DNA from: CBDAUN01 sp965214875
GTDB taxonomy: Bacteria; Pseudomonadota; Gammaproteobacteria; Arenicellales; JAJDZL01
DNA length: 64,000 nucleotides
Direction: 5' to 3'
Assembly: GCA_965214875.1 (NCBI GenBank)
Contig: OZ243980.1
Location: forward strand, 1 to 64,000
The notes below the pieces were generated by a model that was not told the DNA's origin, ran no database searches, and saw only the letters and a list, made by a program, of their open reading frames with translations. Position 1 is the first letter of the stretch, and every line of letters begins with the position of its first letter. A program made the position numbers and the translations under genes. This document shows positions 63,607 to 64,000 of the stretch, one piece after another.

Positions 63607-64000
63607 TCAGGTTTTCGAAGCAAAAACCGAAAGCCGATCGAGATCTAATCTGTCGCTCTCAACGTAATCTCGAGCTGTGATGTCATCCAAGCGACAAGCG
63701 ATGCCTGAATGGGAAGAGAAACGACCGGTTTTGTCCACGAGTTTTAGCCATCTGTCGATGTAGAGTTGCCAATCTGTTTCTACAGCTACTGGGTTATTGT
63801 TCTTGATGAACCACCAGTGCAGATGCACTTCGGCTTCATTCCATGATGGTATTGCGCATATTCGAATTTGCTGAAGCTCTCGCCAATACGCCCTTTCATC
63901 GTTTTGACTATTATGTTTCTTGATTAAATGTCTCTGAAGATCTCGAGCTGCAACTACGAAATCATCAGGAAACGCAAAACGGGATCTCTTGCGAGATAGG
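63607..64000 (-). CDS. C-terminal end of an unknown protein (partial)
   Basis: The minus frame is open from the window edge to the stop at 63607, about 130 residues. It begins SRKRSRFAFPDDFVVAAR and includes NEAEVHLHWWFIKNNNP. It is charged, with no membrane segment and no family I recognise. The N terminus lies beyond the window. Confidence 0.55.
   Translation of the reverse strand, partial: LSRKRSRFAFPDDFVVAARDLQRHLIKKHNSQNDERAYWRELQQIRICAIPSWNEAEVHLHWWFIKNNNPVAVETDWQLYIDRWLKLVDKTGRFSSHSGIACRLDDITARDYVESDRLDLDRLSVFASKT

Noticed and set aside
1..64000. tRNA, rRNA or riboswitch genes
   Set aside because: I saw no cloverleaf, rRNA or known riboswitch core in the window; a covariance-model scan would be needed to exclude small RNAs.

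Overview
The window reads as one stretch of a proteobacterial chromosome, most likely gammaproteobacterial. Two core blocks support this. One is lptC-lptA-lptB-rpoN-hpf-ptsN-rapZ-ptsH-ptsI followed by mgtE. The other is miaB-phoH-ybeY-corC-lnt, in the order known from gammaproteobacteria. groES-groEL is preceded by a perfect CIRCE operator, so HrcA control is expected. No species can be named from the sequence alone.

Layout. 1-3.2 kb: end of a beta-hydroxyacid dehydrogenase, a HAD phosphatase and groESL. 3.4-27 kb: an accessory island rich in defence-type genes, relics and repeats. 27.1-28.4 kb: an orphan AAA ATPase. 29-32.2 kb: polar amino-acid ABC permeases and mlaE/mlaF. 32.2-39.4 kb: the lpt-rpoN-PTS block. 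39.6-40.4 kb: a dead IS1380-type element. 40.5-47.1 kb: mgtE and the lnt-corC-ybeY-phoH-miaB block. 47.2-53.8 kb: peroxiredoxin, cysK, two acyl-CoA dehydrogenases, an aminotransferase and a BenE-type transporter. 53.8-56.6 kb: a broken AAA/PD-(D/E)XK gene and an Rpn-type nuclease. 57.4-60.3 kb: a PhoX-like protein, an aquaporin and an ArsI-type dioxygenase. 60.6-64 kb: a type ISP restriction-modification relic, a second copy of the orphan ATPase family, and a gene cut by the window edge.

The most interesting locus is a six-gene, same-strand cluster at 7.04-15.04 kb. It encodes a GHKL ATPase, two unrecognised proteins, a PAPS-reductase/DndC-like PP-loop enzyme, an IscS/DndA-like cysteine desulfurase, and a DUF262-HNH protein resembling GmrSD/SspE effectors. 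The enzyme classes match sulfur-based DNA modification and restriction, but DndB/D/E and SspB/C are absent. The GHKL gene contains a run of 19 C that puts its two halves in different frames. A run of 18 (or 15, or 21) would restore about 650 residues, so this is a candidate phase-variable switch. A decayed second copy of the GHKL 5' end lies 1.9 kb upstream.

The rest of the island looks built by duplication and insertion. A RecG/Schlafen-like gene is present in three incomplete or mutated pieces, held in a 1.3-kb and a 1.0-kb near-identical repeat. Between the pieces lie cargo modules: a SIR2 relic plus a KGGVGR-ATPase/MqsA-type toxin-antitoxin-like operon, and a DUF3800 gene bracketed by 93-bp inverted repeats from an IS481/IS3-like transposase. 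IS1380-like ends sit at the cargo borders.
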